DNA from: Desulfatibacillum sp.
GTDB taxonomy: Bacteria > Desulfobacterota > Desulfobacteria > Desulfobacterales > SpSt-501
Length of the DNA: 64,000 nucleotides
Direction of reading: 5' to 3'
Assembly: GCA_020725555.1 (NCBI GenBank)
Contig: DYEU01000021.1
Span: 91,403 to 155,402, forward strand
The translations under genes were made by a program, and so were the position numbers. Shown here piece after piece: positions 24,398-32,358 of the stretch (the first letter of the stretch is position 1; every line of letters starts with the position of its first letter). The notes below the pieces were generated by a model. That model did not search any database. It was not told where the DNA came from and was given only the letters and a program-made list of their open reading frames with translations.

Positions 24398-24417
24398 GTC
24401 CATTTGCATATCATGAT
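24391..24417 (-). repeat. 27-bp dispersed repeat, copy B
   Basis: AGGGGACGTCCATTTGCATATCATGAT. Confidence 0.9.
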
Positions 24418-24555
24418 GAGGTTGCAGGCCTGCGCCGCTTAGGGGTTCCCGAGAGGCCCAGGCCCCTGTGCGGCCTATCGGCGCAGGGCCATCCAGCGGG
24501 AGAACCAGCGCTTCACCTTGGGGGTGAGCCGGCCCCGATTCCAGGCGTCGCCCGC
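24391..24555 (-). repeat. Direct repeat copy B of about 165 bp, matching 20163-20328
   Basis: See copy A. Confidence 0.93.
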
Positions 24556-26007
24556 CCGGCGGATGGCCTCGGCGAACGTGGGGTAGGGGTGGATGGTCGC
24601 GGCGATCCGACTCAACCCCAGCCCGTGGGTCATGGCAAGCGCGATTTCGGCGATCAAATCCCCCGCATGCGGGGCGACGATCGTCGCCCCCGCGATCCGG
24701 TCGCTTCCCTTGCGGACATGAATGCGCACCATCCCCGCGGTTTCGCCGGCGAGCACGGCGCGGTCGACCTCCGTAAGGGGCTGCGTGTGGGTCTCGAGCG
24801 CGATCCCTTTTTCAGCAGCCTGCGCGGGCGTCAGGCCCACATGGGCGATTTCCGGGTCGGTATAGGTGCACCAGGGGATGGTGAGGGAGCCGACGCCCGC
24901 GCGGCCGAAGAAGAGGGCGTTGCGCAAGACCAGGCGCGCCATGAAGTCCGCGGCATGGGTGAACTGGAAGGCCGAGCAGACGTCGCCCGCGGCGTAGATG
25001 TCCGGGTGGGTCGTCTGCAGGCGGTCGTTCACCGTGACACCTTTTTCGGTGAACGCGACCCCCGCCGCCTCCAGGCCGAGTCCTGCGACGTTTGCGGCGC
25101 GGCCTGCGGCGAGGAGCAGCCGGTCGACCCGCTCCTCACGGCGGACGCCGTGGGAGGTGACCGCGAGGCGCACGCGGCCGTCCTCCGCAGGCGAAAGAGA
25201 AAGCTCGCGGCCGCAGCAGAGAACCTCGACCCCGTCCTGCCGCAGAGCCTCGAGCACGAGGGCCGAGGCGTCCCCCTCCTCGCGCGGCAGGATCCCATGG
25301 GCGGCCTCGATGAGCCGCACCTCTGCGCCGAAGCGGGCGAAGGCCTGGGCCATCTCGCAGCCGATCGGCCCGGCGCCGATCACGGCAAGCCGCCGCGGAA
25401 GCTCGGTCAGCGAAAAAAGCGTCTCGTGGGTGAGGAAATCGACTGTCTCGATTCCCGGGATCGGCGGGATCGCCGGCCGCGAGCCGGTGGCGATGAGCGC
25501 CTTTTTGAAGCGCAACCGCTCGCCCGCAGCCTCGACGGTGTGGGGATTGATGAAGCGCGCCTCCCCGAAGAAGACATCGACCCCCAGGCTGCGGAAGCGC
25601 TCCGCGGAGTCGTTTGCGGCGATCGCCGCTCTGAGCCGCCGCAGGCGGGCCATCACGGCGCCGAAATCGACCTGCACGCCTTCGGGGACGAGGATGCCGA
25701 ACCCGGCCGCGCGGCGGACAGCGGCCGCCGCCCGCGCCGCCTCGATCAGCGCCTTCGAGGGCACGCAGCCCGTGTTCAGGCAGTCTCCGCCCATCAGCCG
25801 CCGCTCGACCAAGGCGACCTTTGCCCCGAGCCCCGCCGCCCCGGCCGCGGCGACCAGACCGGCCGTCCCCGCGCCGATCACGACGAGGTTGTAACGGGCC
25901 GCGGGCTTCGGGTTCACCCAGCCGGGGGGGCGTACGCGGGCGACCAGCAGGCGGTTCTCCTCATCCCAGGGGAGAACCCGAACGGCGTTTTCTCGGTTTT
26001 CGGCCAC
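24475..26007 (-). CDS. Mercuric reductase/dihydrolipoamide dehydrogenase-like FAD disulfide oxidoreductase
   Basis: NLVVIGAGTAGLVAAAGAAGLGAKVALVERRLMGGDCLNTGCVPSKALI; GTG start; no C-terminal Cys pair or HMA domain. Confidence 0.88.
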   Translation of the reverse strand: MAENRENAVRVLPWDEENRLLVARVRPPGWVNPKPAARYNLVVIGAGTAGLVAAAGAAGLGAKVALVERRLMGGDCLNTGCVPSKALIEAARAAAAVRRAAGFGILVPEGVQVDFGAVMARLRRLRAAIAANDSAERFRSLGVDVFFGEARFINPHTVEAAGERLRFKKALIATGSRPAIPPIPGIETVDFLTHETLFSLTELPRRLAVIGAGPIGCEMAQAFARFGAEVRLIEAAHGILPREEGDASALVLEALRQDGVEVLCCGRELSLSPAEDGRVRLAVTSHGVRREERVDRLLLAAGRAANVAGLGLEAAGVAFTEKGVTVNDRLQTTHPDIYAAGDVCSAFQFTHAADFMARLVLRNALFFGRAGVGSLTIPWCTYTDPEIAHVGLTPAQAAEKGIALETHTQPLTEVDRAVLAGETAGMVRIHVRKGSDRIAGATIVAPHAGDLIAEIALAMTHGLGLSRIAATIHPYPTFAEAIRRAGDAWNRGRLTPKVKRWFSRWMALRR

Positions 26008-26021
26008 GAGGGGGTTCCCTT

Positions 26022-26753
26022 TTACGGCTCGATCCGCTGCGCGAGGGCCCTCCGGGCGACCCGCGTCACGAAGACGGTCACCGCCGCCGTCGCCGCAAGG
26101 CCCGCCGCGTAGAGCGCCCACTCGCCCGGCGTTCGCTGGGCCCGGCCGGTCCCCAGGGCGGCCAGATCCCCGGCGAGGGAGCCGAGGTAGGTGTAGAGCA
26201 GGGTGCCCGGCATCATTCCCGTCAGGGAGGCGAGGAAATAGTGCCGCAGGCTGATCTTCGTCAGGCCGTAGGAGTAGTTGAGGACGTTGAAGGGGAAAAC
26301 GGGCGAAAGCCGTGTCAACAGGACGATCTTCCAGCCCTCGCGGCCCACGGCCTCGTCCACCGCCTGAAAGCGGGGGTTGTCGGCGATCTTTCTTGCCACC
26401 CAGTCGCGTGCGAGGTAGCGGCCGGCGAGAAACGCGCAGCTCGCCCCCAGGGTGGCCCCGGCCAGGACGGCGACAAAGCCCTGGGAGAGCCCGAATACGG
26501 CACCCGCCCCCAGGGTGAGGATGGAACCCGGCAGCATGAGGACGCTCGCCACGATGTAAAGCCCGATGAAGAAAAGGACCCCGGCCGGCCCGATGCCTGC
26601 GATCCAGGCGAGGGCGCCGCGCAGGGCCTCCTGGAGGTCGAGGCGGAAGAGGGCGAACCCGGCGGCTGAGGCTACCGCGGCAAGAAGTGCCAGTCGGACG
26701 ATTTTCGCCATCCGCCGGGAAGCCCCGGCAGCGGGCGGTAAAAAGGGGCTCAT
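26022..26753 (-). CDS. TVP38/TMEM64 (VTT/DedA-like) membrane protein
   Basis: MLPGSILTLGAGAVFGLSQGFVAVLAGATLGASCAFLAGRYLARDWV; FPFNVLNYSYGLT. Confidence 0.9.
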   Translation of the reverse strand: MSPFLPPAAGASRRMAKIVRLALLAAVASAAGFALFRLDLQEALRGALAWIAGIGPAGVLFFIGLYIVASVLMLPGSILTLGAGAVFGLSQGFVAVLAGATLGASCAFLAGRYLARDWVARKIADNPRFQAVDEAVGREGWKIVLLTRLSPVFPFNVLNYSYGLTKISLRHYFLASLTGMMPGTLLYTYLGSLAGDLAALGTGRAQRTPGEWALYAAGLAATAAVTVFVTRVARRALAQRIEP

Positions 26754-26779
26754 CGCAAATTCCTGCTCCGGTTTCGCCT

Positions 26780-27799
26780 TCAGCGGGCGACGCGGCTTGC
26801 GGGCGAAACGGACAGGGCCTCCCGGGCGGCACCGCGGAGCGCGGCCCAGGGGTCCACAATGACGTGCACGGGAATCTCCCCCAAGAGCGCTTCCATCCTT
26901 CCCTTGGCCCGGAACGCCGTGAGAAACGAGCCGCCTCGCAGCATAGGAAGGATGCGGGGCGGGATGCCTCCCCCCAGAAAGATACCGCCGGTTGCGAGAA
27001 AATCCAGGGCGAGGCCGCCGCAGACGGCGCCGAGGATCGAGATGAAGAGCTCGAGTGTCCCGCGGCAGAGGGCAGAGGGGTGCTCTTCACCCAGGGCCGC
27101 GGCGACGATGCGGGGCACGGGGTCGGGCGCCGCCGCGATCGTTTGCTTGAGCCCTTCGGCCTCCTTCGCGAAACCCTCCCCCTCCAGGTATTCGTAGAGG
27201 GTCCGGATCCCCCTTCCCGAGCAGACCCGCTCGCGGCTGACATGCGCAAAGCGCTCCCGCAGAAACAGGAAAAGCTGCGCCTGACGCGAATCAGCCGGCG
27301 CGAAGTCGCCGTGCCCGGCCTCCGAGGGGAAAACGCGGTAGCGGGAGCCGTCCCAGGCGAGGAAGGCGGCGCCCAGCCCCGTCCCCACGGCCACGACCGC
27401 GATCGTCCCGCCTGCGGCCGGGCGCCCCGCCTGGAGCGGCGCGACATCCTCCCCGCTAAGCAGGGGAACGGCCGCGGCGAGCGCCGCCACATCGTTGATC
27501 ACGCGCACGCCGTCGAAGCCGAAGCGCGCGCCAAGCCTTTGTTCGTCCACGACCCACGGGAGGTTGGTGAGGGCCGCCCGGCCCCCGCGCACCGGCCCGG
27601 CCACCCCGAAGCAAGCGCGGCCGACACGGGCGTTCACCTCCCCGAGAAAGGCGGAAACCAGGGACTCGAGATCGGCAAAGGAGGCGCTTGCATACTCTTT
27701 GGCGGCGACCGGCTGCCGGAAACCGCCCGCCGGCGCGAACACGGCAAGCCGGCTCCGTGTGCCCCCGATGTCCCCCGCGAGCAGATAGGGGACGTCCAT
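26780..27799 (-). CDS. glk: Glucokinase (Glk family)
   Basis: MDVPYLLAGDIGGTRSRLAVFAPAG...LTNLPWVVD...VINDVAAL; start ATG lies within repeat copy C. Confidence 0.85.
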   Translation of the reverse strand: MDVPYLLAGDIGGTRSRLAVFAPAGGFRQPVAAKEYASASFADLESLVSAFLGEVNARVGRACFGVAGPVRGGRAALTNLPWVVDEQRLGARFGFDGVRVINDVAALAAAVPLLSGEDVAPLQAGRPAAGGTIAVVAVGTGLGAAFLAWDGSRYRVFPSEAGHGDFAPADSRQAQLFLFLRERFAHVSRERVCSGRGIRTLYEYLEGEGFAKEAEGLKQTIAAAPDPVPRIVAAALGEEHPSALCRGTLELFISILGAVCGGLALDFLATGGIFLGGGIPPRILPMLRGGSFLTAFRAKGRMEALLGEIPVHVIVDPWAALRGAAREALSVSPASRVAR

Positions 27800-27813
27800 T
27801 CTGATATCAGGAT
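27787..27813 (-). repeat. 27-bp dispersed repeat, copy C (overlaps glk start codon)
   Basis: AGGGGACGTCCATTCTGATATCAGGAT. Confidence 0.9.
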
Positions 27814-27909
27814 CTGCCGCCATGCCCCTCATGTTGCCACAGGCGGATGAAAAAAGCGAACGGCCTCGGGGGGCGGGCGTGCCGATGCACCTGCGATTCC
27901 TATCGGGCT

Positions 27910-28800
27910 TCAGGGACGGGTTGCCCCGCGCTTCACGCACCAGACGCCGGCGAGGATCAGGGCGGCTGCGCCGGCGACCTTGAGCCCGAGGGGCTCATCC
28001 AAAACGAGCCAGCCCAGGAAGAGGGCGATCACGGGGTTGATGTAGGCGTAGGTCGAGACGAAGGCAAGCGGAAGCTTCGCCACGGCGTAGATGTAGGAGG
28101 GGTAGCCCACGAAGGAGCCGACGATCACGAGGTAGGCGAGCGCCCAGAGCCCCCGGGCCTCCCAGTGGAGCCGCGGGATCTCCCCCGCCAGAGCGCCCGC
28201 AAGGGTCAGGACCGCGCCCGCGATGATCATCTGTACGGCCGCCCCCATGAAGGGGTGTACCGCGAGGCGCACGTACTTCGAGTAAAGGGAGCCCAGCGAC
28301 CAGAAGAAAACCGCACCGAGAAGGGAAAGCAGACCGCTGCGGTTTCCGGGATCGGAGAACGCCTCGAGGTCGACCCCGAAGATGAGGAGAACCCCGGCCA
28401 GCCCGAGAAGCAGCCCCCCGGCCACCGCCAGGTTCAGCCGCGGCCGTCGCGGAAGCAGGGACTCGAGCGCCACCATCACGAGCGGCGTCGTCGTGATCAT
28501 GAGCGCGGCCGGCCCGCTCGCCACCCACTGCTCGCCGAAGACGACCAGCCCGTTTCCCAGCCCCAGAAGCAGGACCCCCACGACCGCAAGGTGCCCGAGC
28601 TCCCGGCGGGCGGGGAGGGCTGTCCCTTTGAGCCGCAGGGCCGCCGTGAAGACGAACCCGGCGATCAGCCAGCGGATGCCGGCAAAGAGAAAGGGCGGCA
28701 CCTCGCTCACCCCGATGCGGATCACGAGGTAGGTCGTCCCCCAGATCACGCACACGTTCGCCCACGCCACCAACGCCAAAGAGGGGACGTCCATTGTCAT
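27910..28800 (-). CDS. EamA/DMT-family transporter
   Basis: MTMDVPSLALVAWANVCVIWGTTYLVIRIGVSEVPPFLFAGIRW; ten hydrophobic segments; start lies within repeat copy D. Confidence 0.9.
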   Translation of the reverse strand: MTMDVPSLALVAWANVCVIWGTTYLVIRIGVSEVPPFLFAGIRWLIAGFVFTAALRLKGTALPARRELGHLAVVGVLLLGLGNGLVVFGEQWVASGPAALMITTTPLVMVALESLLPRRPRLNLAVAGGLLLGLAGVLLIFGVDLEAFSDPGNRSGLLSLLGAVFFWSLGSLYSKYVRLAVHPFMGAAVQMIIAGAVLTLAGALAGEIPRLHWEARGLWALAYLVIVGSFVGYPSYIYAVAKLPLAFVSTYAYINPVIALFLGWLVLDEPLGLKVAGAAALILAGVWCVKRGATRP

Positions 28801-28808
28801 ATTGGGAT
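28782..28808 (-). repeat. 27-bp dispersed repeat, copy D (overlaps EamA start codon)
   Basis: AGGGGACGTCCATTGTCATATTGGGAT. Confidence 0.9.
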
Positions 28809-28880
28809 AACCTCGGAGACGTCATTCTGGCACGCTTTCGTCTCTAAAGCGAGGAGCAAGAATTCTTTCTCTTCAGGGGG

Positions 28881-28932
28881 AAAAAGAAAAAGAGCCGCCC
28901 CCGCGGGCGGGTCAACACCCGCAAGGGGCGGC
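28881..28932 (-). terminator. Intrinsic terminator of the CARDB-protein gene
   Basis: Minus strand: GCCGCCCC...GGGGCGGC followed by TCTTTTTCTTTTT. Confidence 0.7.
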
Positions 28933-28971
28933 CGGAAAGGCGGCACCGGGTCGCTTGGGCGCCGGTTCTGG

Positions 28972-30378
28972 CTACGGGCTGAGGCGCTTCGTCAGGGTGT
29001 TGTTCTCCTCGTTTGACTCGGGGAGGCGGTTTCCCTCGTCCAGGACGACCGTGATATCGGCCGCCTCGCGCAGCGCCTGGTCGCCCGTCCAGACGGCGCT
29101 TCCGCCCGGCTGCCGGAGCGCGCCTGCCGGGTCGAGCGCGGCGAGCGGGACATAAGCCCAGCTCCGGCCGTTCATGAGGAGCCGGACTTGGACCGGCGGG
29201 TTGGCGCGGTAGAGCTCGGGTGCAATCCCCGCCCCGCGGTTTTCGACGCGCACGGCGACCCGTCGGCGGTTGTCGAGAGAGATATCGGCCACGGCCAGAT
29301 CGGGCATGCCGCCGCCCGCCTGCACGGTGCCGGTTCCGTCGCCTGCCGTGCCCTCGGAGCCGCGCTTCACGCGTTTTCCGGGCTCGGCGGAGGCTGCGGA
29401 GGCCTCGCGCGGCGTCAGGCTTTCTCTTTTTTTGTTGTTTTTCTCGTCGGGCTCGGCCACGACGTCATCGGCGTCGATCACGGCCATGACCCGCGCCGGC
29501 TCGGAGAGCCGGATCTCGGTCCGGTAGGCCACGGGGTTCCCTTTATGCTTGAGGGCGTATTTCGGGTCCGCCTCGGCAAGCGGCACCGAGACCGCTTTCT
29601 TCCCGTTCACCTCGACCTCCAGGCGGATCACCCGCTCGCCCGTGCGGTTGTAGCGCACCTCGTGGAGCCAGCCCGGCCCCTCGTTCACCAGCGTCACCAC
29701 CACGCGGTTGTCCGGGTCGAGCGTGATGTCCTGGACGGCGAGATCGGGCTTCCGCTCGTAGGCTGCCTCCAGATCGGGGTTCACCGCCCACACCTCGCCG
29801 GGAAAGGAGATCAAAATATTGCCGTGGTACTCGCCTTTCGTGGGGTTGCGGAGGACGACCACGTACCTTCCTTTCGTCGTCCGCAGGTCGCGATCGTCCA
29901 CATCGAGGACCAGGGGATCGGTCTTGTCCAGAAGTTTCCCGCCGCCGTGATACCATTTGGGCTTGTCTTCCTTGCCGAGGAGATCCTTCACTTCCTGGAC
30001 GATTTCCTTCATCACCTCGACCTCGAGTTTGAGCGTCGGCACATGGTTCACGATGGTCTTGCACATTTTTACCCATTCGGCATCATCGATTTTCTCGAAG
30101 ATGCGGGCATCGGCAAGGATATAGTTCGGCAACTCCGCCGATTGATCCACCCGGATGTCCGCCCCCGTGATCTCGTGGTACACCCGGACCCGTCCCGGCC
30201 GAGTGACCTCGAAGGGGACATAGACAACGTAGCGGTCGGTCACCTTTCCAGGAAGAAGTTTGAATTTCTGATGAATCCGCGCCCCGGAGGCCAGATCGTC
30301 GGCCTGAAGCGAAGGGATGGGCAAAGCAAAGAGGGCAAGAGCGATGCCGAAGAGCGCAGCCATGACCAACCGTTTCAT
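28972..30378 (-). CDS. Secreted protein with two CARDB-like domains
   Basis: Signal peptide; KPDLAVQDITLDPDNRVVVTLVNEGPG and MPDLAVADISLDNRRRVAVRVENRGAG; EPDEKNN / LPESNEENN. Confidence 0.8.
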   Translation of the reverse strand: MKRLVMAALFGIALALFALPIPSLQADDLASGARIHQKFKLLPGKVTDRYVVYVPFEVTRPGRVRVYHEITGADIRVDQSAELPNYILADARIFEKIDDAEWVKMCKTIVNHVPTLKLEVEVMKEIVQEVKDLLGKEDKPKWYHGGGKLLDKTDPLVLDVDDRDLRTTKGRYVVVLRNPTKGEYHGNILISFPGEVWAVNPDLEAAYERKPDLAVQDITLDPDNRVVVTLVNEGPGWLHEVRYNRTGERVIRLEVEVNGKKAVSVPLAEADPKYALKHKGNPVAYRTEIRLSEPARVMAVIDADDVVAEPDEKNNKKRESLTPREASAASAEPGKRVKRGSEGTAGDGTGTVQAGGGMPDLAVADISLDNRRRVAVRVENRGAGIAPELYRANPPVQVRLLMNGRSWAYVPLAALDPAGALRQPGGSAVWTGDQALREAADITVVLDEGNRLPESNEENNTLTKRLSP

Positions 30379-30446
30379 CTCATCCTCCCGGATCGTGGAA
30401 TTTTACACATCCCCCATTCTATCCCGATCCGTCCCGAACCGCAATC

Positions 30447-30473
30447 AGGGGACGTCCATTCTCATATTGGTAT
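30447..30473 (-). repeat. 27-bp dispersed repeat, copy E
   Basis: AGGGGACGTCCATTCTCATATTGGTAT. Confidence 0.9.
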
Positions 30474-30531
30474 CCAACCGCCAAGGGAATCGAAAGGGCG
30501 ACGGAGGCCCGCCGGGGGATGGAGCTGCGGC

Positions 30532-30903
30532 TTACTCCCCAAGCCAGGTCAGGGCTTCTTCGGGGTCGACAAAGAAGCGGTAGGCGAAGCCTTCCATCTC
30601 CAGGACGGTCTCGAGCAGGCGCAGGAGGCGCAGCTGCTCGAGGTCGGCGGGGTTGGCGATTTGGGCGATGCGGACGGGGCGGTTTGGCCGGAAAGGGGCG
30701 ATGTTCCTGACGATGTCGAGGATGTCCCCCAGGCTGCAGAAGGAGAGCGTCGCGTGGCGGCAGTCGATCAGGATGCCGTGGGGATTTTGAAAACAGATGC
30801 AGAAGAGGACCTCCCGCAGCGCGCGGCTGAAAGCCTCGCCGTCGAGCGGTCCCGTGAGCGTGCGCCGGACCAGGGGCGGGAAGGGATGATCCGTATCGCT
30901 CAT
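30532..30903 (-). CDS. STAS/SpoIIAA-like domain protein
   Basis: TGPLDGEAFSRALREVL...GILIDCRHATL...VRIAQIANP...YRFFVDPEEALTWL. Confidence 0.55.
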   Translation of the reverse strand: MSDTDHPFPPLVRRTLTGPLDGEAFSRALREVLFCICFQNPHGILIDCRHATLSFCSLGDILDIVRNIAPFRPNRPVRIAQIANPADLEQLRLLRLLETVLEMEGFAYRFFVDPEEALTWLGE

Positions 30904-30912
30904 GGCCCGGGG

Positions 30913-32247
30913 TCACTCCATCGCGCAGAGGTGGGCGCGGAGGGCTTTGCTTCCGCCGCAGAGGTTCAGTTTTTTGCGGATGTTGTACCGGTGGGTATGG
31001 ACCGTGCGCGGGGAGAGCCCGAGCCGTTCGGCCACCTCCTTGCTCGAGCGGCCTTCGCGGATCAGGTTGGCGACCCGGATCTCGGTCGGGGTCAGGTCGC
31101 GGTAGGCGAAGCGCCGCTTGCCGCGGACGCTCTCGGCGAGTCGGCGAAGCGAACGTTCGATCTCCAGGAGCATGGGCTCGCCTGCGGGCGGGAAGGCTTC
31201 CGCGGCGGGGTCCTTGGCGTGCTCGGAGTCGAGGATCTCGACGACCTCAAACACCGCCTGCCGAAGGGAGGCGATCCCTTCCCGAAACGCAATCTCCTCC
31301 AGGCCCAGGCCCAACAGCCCGGCGGCCGCGGCCGCAACGCGCGCCCAGCCGGTTTCAAAACGCGCCTTTTTCCCCCTAAGCTCAAGCCCGAGGAGACCGC
31401 TGACGCGCCCGTTTCGGCCCAGGGGTGAGAGAACCCAGGCCTTCACCCCTCGCCGGGCGAACAGCGGCCGGGGCAGAGTGGCCTTGGCCTCGAGGATTAC
31501 GGGCTCGCCGGGAGCGAGACGCCGGTTTTCGGGACTCCGGTGAAGCGTCTCCTCGAGCGTGCTGTTCATGGTTACGGGCGTGGGCCGTTCTCCAGGCTGG
31601 GGAGGAAAGAAACGGATCTCAAGCGGGGCCCGCGCTCCGGCGTGTTCTGCCAGAAAAAAAGCGCCGTCCGCCCCGAGCACGCCGGGGAGGGCCCTGAGGC
31701 ACCGCTCGAGGTAGTCCTCACGTGAGGTGGCCTCGCGGCGGGCGGCATCGACCGCCGCGATCGCCGCCTCGAGCGCGGCAAGCCGTTGCGCCGCCGCCTC
31801 GGCGCGTCGCCTCCCTTCTTCGGACGCCGCCAGACCGGAGAGGAAGCCCATCAGCGAAAGCTCTTCTTCGTCGAAGCGGCGCTCCCGGCAAGCGAGCGCA
31901 AGGAGTGCGCCGCAGGCGCGACCGTCGAGAAGCACGGGATGGGCAAGAAAGCTCCGAAACCGCGGGTTCGGCGGGCAGGCGCCGCTCGCCGCACAGGGTT
32001 TCCCCTTGAGGAGCAGGGCGCGGCAGATCTCGCGTGCCGTCTCCCGCGCGGGCGAAGGGGGCGGGTCGAGGCGGAAGGCGGCCCGGAAGTGAATTTTCTC
32101 CGCCTGCTCCTCGGAAAAGCCGAGGGCGGCACATTCGCAGCGCAGCCATTTTGCGGTATGTCGGACGATCAGACGGAGGTTTCGCTCGGGATCGGGATCC
32201 AATCCGGGAAAGAGCGCGCTTGCTGCTGCGGGCAACCGGGTTGCCAT
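30913..32247 (-). CDS. GAF-domain LuxR-type transcriptional regulator
   Basis: C-terminal LTPTEIRVANLIREGRSSKEVAERLGLSPRTVHTHRYNIRKKL HTH. Confidence 0.85.
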   Translation of the reverse strand: MATRLPAAASALFPGLDPDPERNLRLIVRHTAKWLRCECAALGFSEEQAEKIHFRAAFRLDPPPSPARETAREICRALLLKGKPCAASGACPPNPRFRSFLAHPVLLDGRACGALLALACRERRFDEEELSLMGFLSGLAASEEGRRRAEAAAQRLAALEAAIAAVDAARREATSREDYLERCLRALPGVLGADGAFFLAEHAGARAPLEIRFFPPQPGERPTPVTMNSTLEETLHRSPENRRLAPGEPVILEAKATLPRPLFARRGVKAWVLSPLGRNGRVSGLLGLELRGKKARFETGWARVAAAAAGLLGLGLEEIAFREGIASLRQAVFEVVEILDSEHAKDPAAEAFPPAGEPMLLEIERSLRRLAESVRGKRRFAYRDLTPTEIRVANLIREGRSSKEVAERLGLSPRTVHTHRYNIRKKLNLCGGSKALRAHLCAME

Positions 32248-32358
32248 CTCTTCCTCCGCTGGTTACGGAAGCGAGATACTCTAAAAAAAAGCGGAGAATC
32301 ATGGCAACCAAGAATTTATGGGTATTAAACAGATATGAAATATACCTGTTTATTAGGC

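Noticed and set aside
24475-27492. 1005-aa ORF as a single fusion protein
   Set aside because: Only the C-terminal 511 aa are the flavoprotein; the upstream part is out of frame with the VTT and glk genes encoded in other frames.
28822-28842. Possible sigma54 element CTGGCACGCTTTCGTCT
   Set aside because: The -12 half does not match and no plus-strand gene follows.
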